Source of the DNA: an uncultured Caulobacterales bacterium
GTDB lineage: Bacteria; Pseudomonadota; Alphaproteobacteria; Caulobacterales; Maricaulaceae
Assembly (NCBI GenBank): GCA_938007945.1
Contig: CALLME010000224.1
Coordinates: 1-8,132, forward strand
Length of the DNA stretch: 8,132 nt
Direction of reading: 5' to 3'
The translations under genes and the position numbers were made by a program. The notes under the pieces are model-generated. The model saw only the letters and a list, made by a program, of their open reading frames with translations, ran no database searches and had not been told where the DNA came from. Below, one piece after another: positions 6,361-8,132 of the stretch (the stretch's first letter is position 1; each line of letters begins with the position of its first letter).

Positions 6361-7367
6361 GACGCGCCCTCCAAGGCTTCGACCTTAGCAATTAGCGGTC
6401 CAAGTTCGCCTCGCGCAAATTTGTCTTTCATCGATTGCACAGCTTCTCTAAAAGGCGTTTTATCGGGATAGATGACTTCGCAGCCCGCTTTCTTTACTTC
6501 CGCCAGAGCTTCTTCAGACGCTTCAGCCCACAAACGGCGTTGCAAAACTATAGATTCAGCCACAGCTGCTTTCACCCATGTCTCCTCCTCATTAGTTAGG
6601 CCATCATAAATAAGGCGCGACATAATAAGGAGGTCAGGCACGGCTGTATGCTCATCTAATGTGTAATATTTAGCCGTCTCGTAATGCTTAGAAAGATAAT
6701 AGGACGGCGGATTGTTCTCAGCCCCATCGACGACGCCTTGTTGTAGAGCCGTGTAAAGCTCACCCCAAGAAATGGGGGTTGCAGATCCACCAAGTGCCTC
6801 AACCATTTCAATTGAGGTGCGGCTAGGTAAAACGCGAACTTTCTTACCTTTGAGATCAGCAGGCGTATTAATCGGCGCGTCAGTCATATAAAAACTACGG
6901 CTGCCAGCGTCGTAATAGCCAAGCCCCTGCAAACGTACGTCACGCAATGTATCGAGAAGCGAATTTCCGACATCACTATTAAGGACACGCCAGAAATGCG
7001 CATTATCTTTGAAGAGATATGGAATGGAGAAAAGCTTCATCGCAGAAGAGAATCCCTCCATCGAAATTGTCGACACCTTGGTCATAGAGAGCGCGCCGAT
7101 TTGCAAAAGCTCAATTAGCTGACGTTCGCTGCCGAGTTGGCCGTTCGGGTAGATTTCCACACCCATTGTGCCGCTAGATAGTTCAGCCAAGCGCTCACCC
7201 ATAAATACCATAGCTTTGTGCACAGGATGGTCAGAGTTCAGCGTATGTGCGAGCTTCAGCATCTTCGGGCCGCCTACTATTTGCGAACATCCCGAGAGTG
7301 CCGCACCTGTGGCGACAAGCCCTGCACCAAAGGCCCGACGGCTTAATTGGCTATTTTGACCGCTCAC
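6357..7367 (-). CDS. dctP: TRAP transporter substrate-binding protein, predicted Tat-type lipoprotein
   Basis: DctP captures the solute in the periplasm and hands it to DctQM. The protein has 336 residues. Its N-terminus has a twin-arginine pattern SRRAFGAG (9-16), a short hydrophobic stretch and a lipobox LSGC with Cys27 as predicted lipidation site, so it looks like a Tat-exported lipoprotein rather than the soluble periplasmic protein usual for Gram-negative TRAP systems. Serine at +2 would favour outer-membrane sorting under the E. coli Lol rule. The mature part has the family signatures: HTLNSDHPVH (41-50), NGQLGSERQLIE (75-86), GKKVRVLPSR with the carboxylate-binding Arg178, PISWGELYTALQQGVVDGAEN (198-218) with N218 at the ligand-binding asparagine position. 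The Arg indicates an acidic ligand, and with GH105, KduD and UxaC around it a uronate or unsaturated uronate is inferred. It starts at GTG (7367) with AAGGA 8 bases upstream and a 4-base overlap (GTGA) with the GH105 gene. Confidence 0.93.
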   Translation of the reverse strand: MSGQNSQLSRRAFGAGLVATGAALSGCSQIVGGPKMLKLAHTLNSDHPVHKAMVFMGERLAELSSGTMGVEIYPNGQLGSERQLIELLQIGALSMTKVSTISMEGFSSAMKLFSIPYLFKDNAHFWRVLNSDVGNSLLDTLRDVRLQGLGYYDAGSRSFYMTDAPINTPADLKGKKVRVLPSRTSIEMVEALGGSATPISWGELYTALQQGVVDGAENNPPSYYLSKHYETAKYYTLDEHTAVPDLLIMSRLIYDGLTNEEETWVKAAVAESIVLQRRLWAEASEEALAEVKKAGCEVIYPDKTPFREAVQSMKDKFARGELGPLIAKVEALEGAS

Positions 7368-8132
7368 TTGAAATATCCTTTTTCTGCCAACTCTAACACA
7401 CCAGTACCCGCCAGAAGGAAAGCTCCCGCGCCGTAAAATTGCGTCTCATTGGCAGCGACTTTGTCAGGCGCGTAACCCACTTGCTGTACCCAACCGATCA
7501 TACCCTCATCAGTCACCGCATCATTCAACGCGGCCCAGCCTTTTTTGATAGACGGAAGGTAAGTCTCTGCGTCCAAAATGCCGTTTGCGACGCCCCAAGA
7601 CAGACCACCCACGAAAAAGGCCGTACCGCTGCTTTCTTTCACAGGATAGTGATGACCCGCAACAAGCGAGACTGGCCAATAACCATTGTCCGCCTGCACT
7701 TTGATAAGGCTTGCGGCCATCTGCTTGTAAAGATTGATATAACGGTCACGAGATGGATGGTCCGCTGGTAAATCGTCAATAACATCTGCCAGCCCCCCAA
7801 GCACCCAGCCATTGCCACGGCTCCAGAAAATCTTCTCGCCCGTCTCTTCGCGCCGGTCAAAGAAACGCGAATCGCGAAGAAAAAGCCCCGCCTCTTCGTC
7901 AAAAAGATAATCAGTCGTGGCCCAAAATTCTTTATCTGAAAATGCAAGATAGCGCGGGTCGCCCGTAATCTTAGAAAGCTTTGTATGAACGGGCGGTGCC
8001 ATAAACAGCGCGTCAGCCCAACACCAGCGCTCGAGACACGCGTGCGAATATCCCTCGCGCTCACTTTTATTGGCAAAGTCTAGTGACACGTCTGAGGGGT
8101 TTGCGAGGAGTTCGTCAAAAACTTCCCGGGTT
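7364..8132 (-). CDS. Glycoside hydrolase family 105 (unsaturated uronyl hydrolase), partial at the right window edge
   Basis: GH105 enzymes (YteR/YesR relatives) hydrolyse the vinyl ether of the 4,5-unsaturated uronic acid left on oligosaccharides by polysaccharide lyases, releasing a 5-keto-4-deoxyuronate. The open frame continues without a stop to the window edge, so 256 codons are visible and the N-terminal third (about 110-130 residues, including the first of the two family aspartates and any signal peptide) lies outside. A GTG at 8089 is in frame but is internal, because the coding sequence upstream (TREVFDELLANPSD) continues. Seen here: RWCWADALFMAPPV with the expected catalytic Asp (codon 8012-8014), WSRGNGWVLGGLADV, KESSGTAFFVGGLSWG and the C-terminal QFYGAGAFLLAGTGVLEL, all typical of the alpha6/alpha6-barrel of GH105. 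It overlaps dctP by 4 bases. GH88 is the nearest alternative family. Substrate could be rhamnogalacturonan- or ulvan-derived. Confidence 0.88.
   Translation of the reverse strand, partial: TREVFDELLANPSDVSLDFANKSEREGYSHACLERWCWADALFMAPPVHTKLSKITGDPRYLAFSDKEFWATTDYLFDEEAGLFLRDSRFFDRREETGEKIFWSRGNGWVLGGLADVIDDLPADHPSRDRYINLYKQMAASLIKVQADNGYWPVSLVAGHHYPVKESSGTAFFVGGLSWGVANGILDAETYLPSIKKGWAALNDAVTDEGMIGWVQQVGYAPDKVAANETQFYGAGAFLLAGTGVLELAEKGYFK

Noticed and set aside
7439..7771. A 110-codon plus-strand frame antisense to the GH105 gene
   Set aside because: It overlaps conserved GH105 motifs on the other strand and shows no domain features or supporting context.
7364..8089. GTG at 8089 as the start of the GH105 gene
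   Set aside because: The frame stays open to the window edge, and a start here would remove about a third of the catalytic barrel including an active-site aspartate, so the gene is cut by the window instead.

Overview
The window is an accessory carbohydrate-acid catabolism locus from a Gram-negative bacterium, most likely an alphaproteobacterium. The evidence for the lineage is indirect. The glucuronate isomerase has the N-terminus I associate with the Caulobacter-type clade (LHPDRLFP followed by SPHGHTDPSWF), base composition looks close to half G+C, and the gene set (TRAP uptake, GH105, KduD, UxaC/UxuB, FCD-type GntR regulator) is common in marine and plant- or alga-associated Caulobacterales, Maricaulales and similar groups. 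The species cannot be named from the sequence.

Layout. Positions 1-2776 hold a two-gene operon read leftwards: uxaC (glucuronate isomerase), then uxuB (D-mannonate oxidoreductase / fructuronate reductase), which overlaps uxaC by one base and runs off the left edge. Positions 2777-2953 are an AT-rich divergent control region with several palindromes and candidate promoters. Positions 2954-3703 encode a rightward GntR/FCD repressor. It ends tail to tail, 30 bases away, against a second leftward operon at 3734-8132. In order of transcription that operon is a GH105 unsaturated uronyl hydrolase (5' end outside the window), dctP, dctQ, dctM (a complete TRAP transporter) and kduD. Apart from the control region there is no non-coding stretch of note; the other gaps are 30 bases or less, and no RNA gene, mobile element or CRISPR array was seen.

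How the genes fit together. GH105 enzymes remove the 4,5-unsaturated uronic acid that polysaccharide lyases leave at the non-reducing end of oligosaccharides. The TRAP system would import a uronate-like acid. KduD takes the unsaturated-uronate branch to 2-keto-3-deoxygluconate (KDG), while UxaC and UxuB take saturated glucuronate through fructuronate to mannonate on the way to KDG. The locus therefore appears to handle both the unsaturated and the saturated uronates from one polymer. KduI, UxuA, KdgK and Eda, needed to complete the route, are not in the window.

The most notable observation is that uxaC has no ATG, GTG or TTG able to give a full-length protein. The best start is an ATT codon six bases after an AGGGGA ribosome binding site. 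The first conventional start (GTG at 2584) would remove 64 residues, including the HGH metal-binding motif. The adjacent control region carries an AATTGG-N5-CCAAT operator-like site. I did not find a wholly undescribed system; this is a recognisable uronate-use locus with some unusual details.
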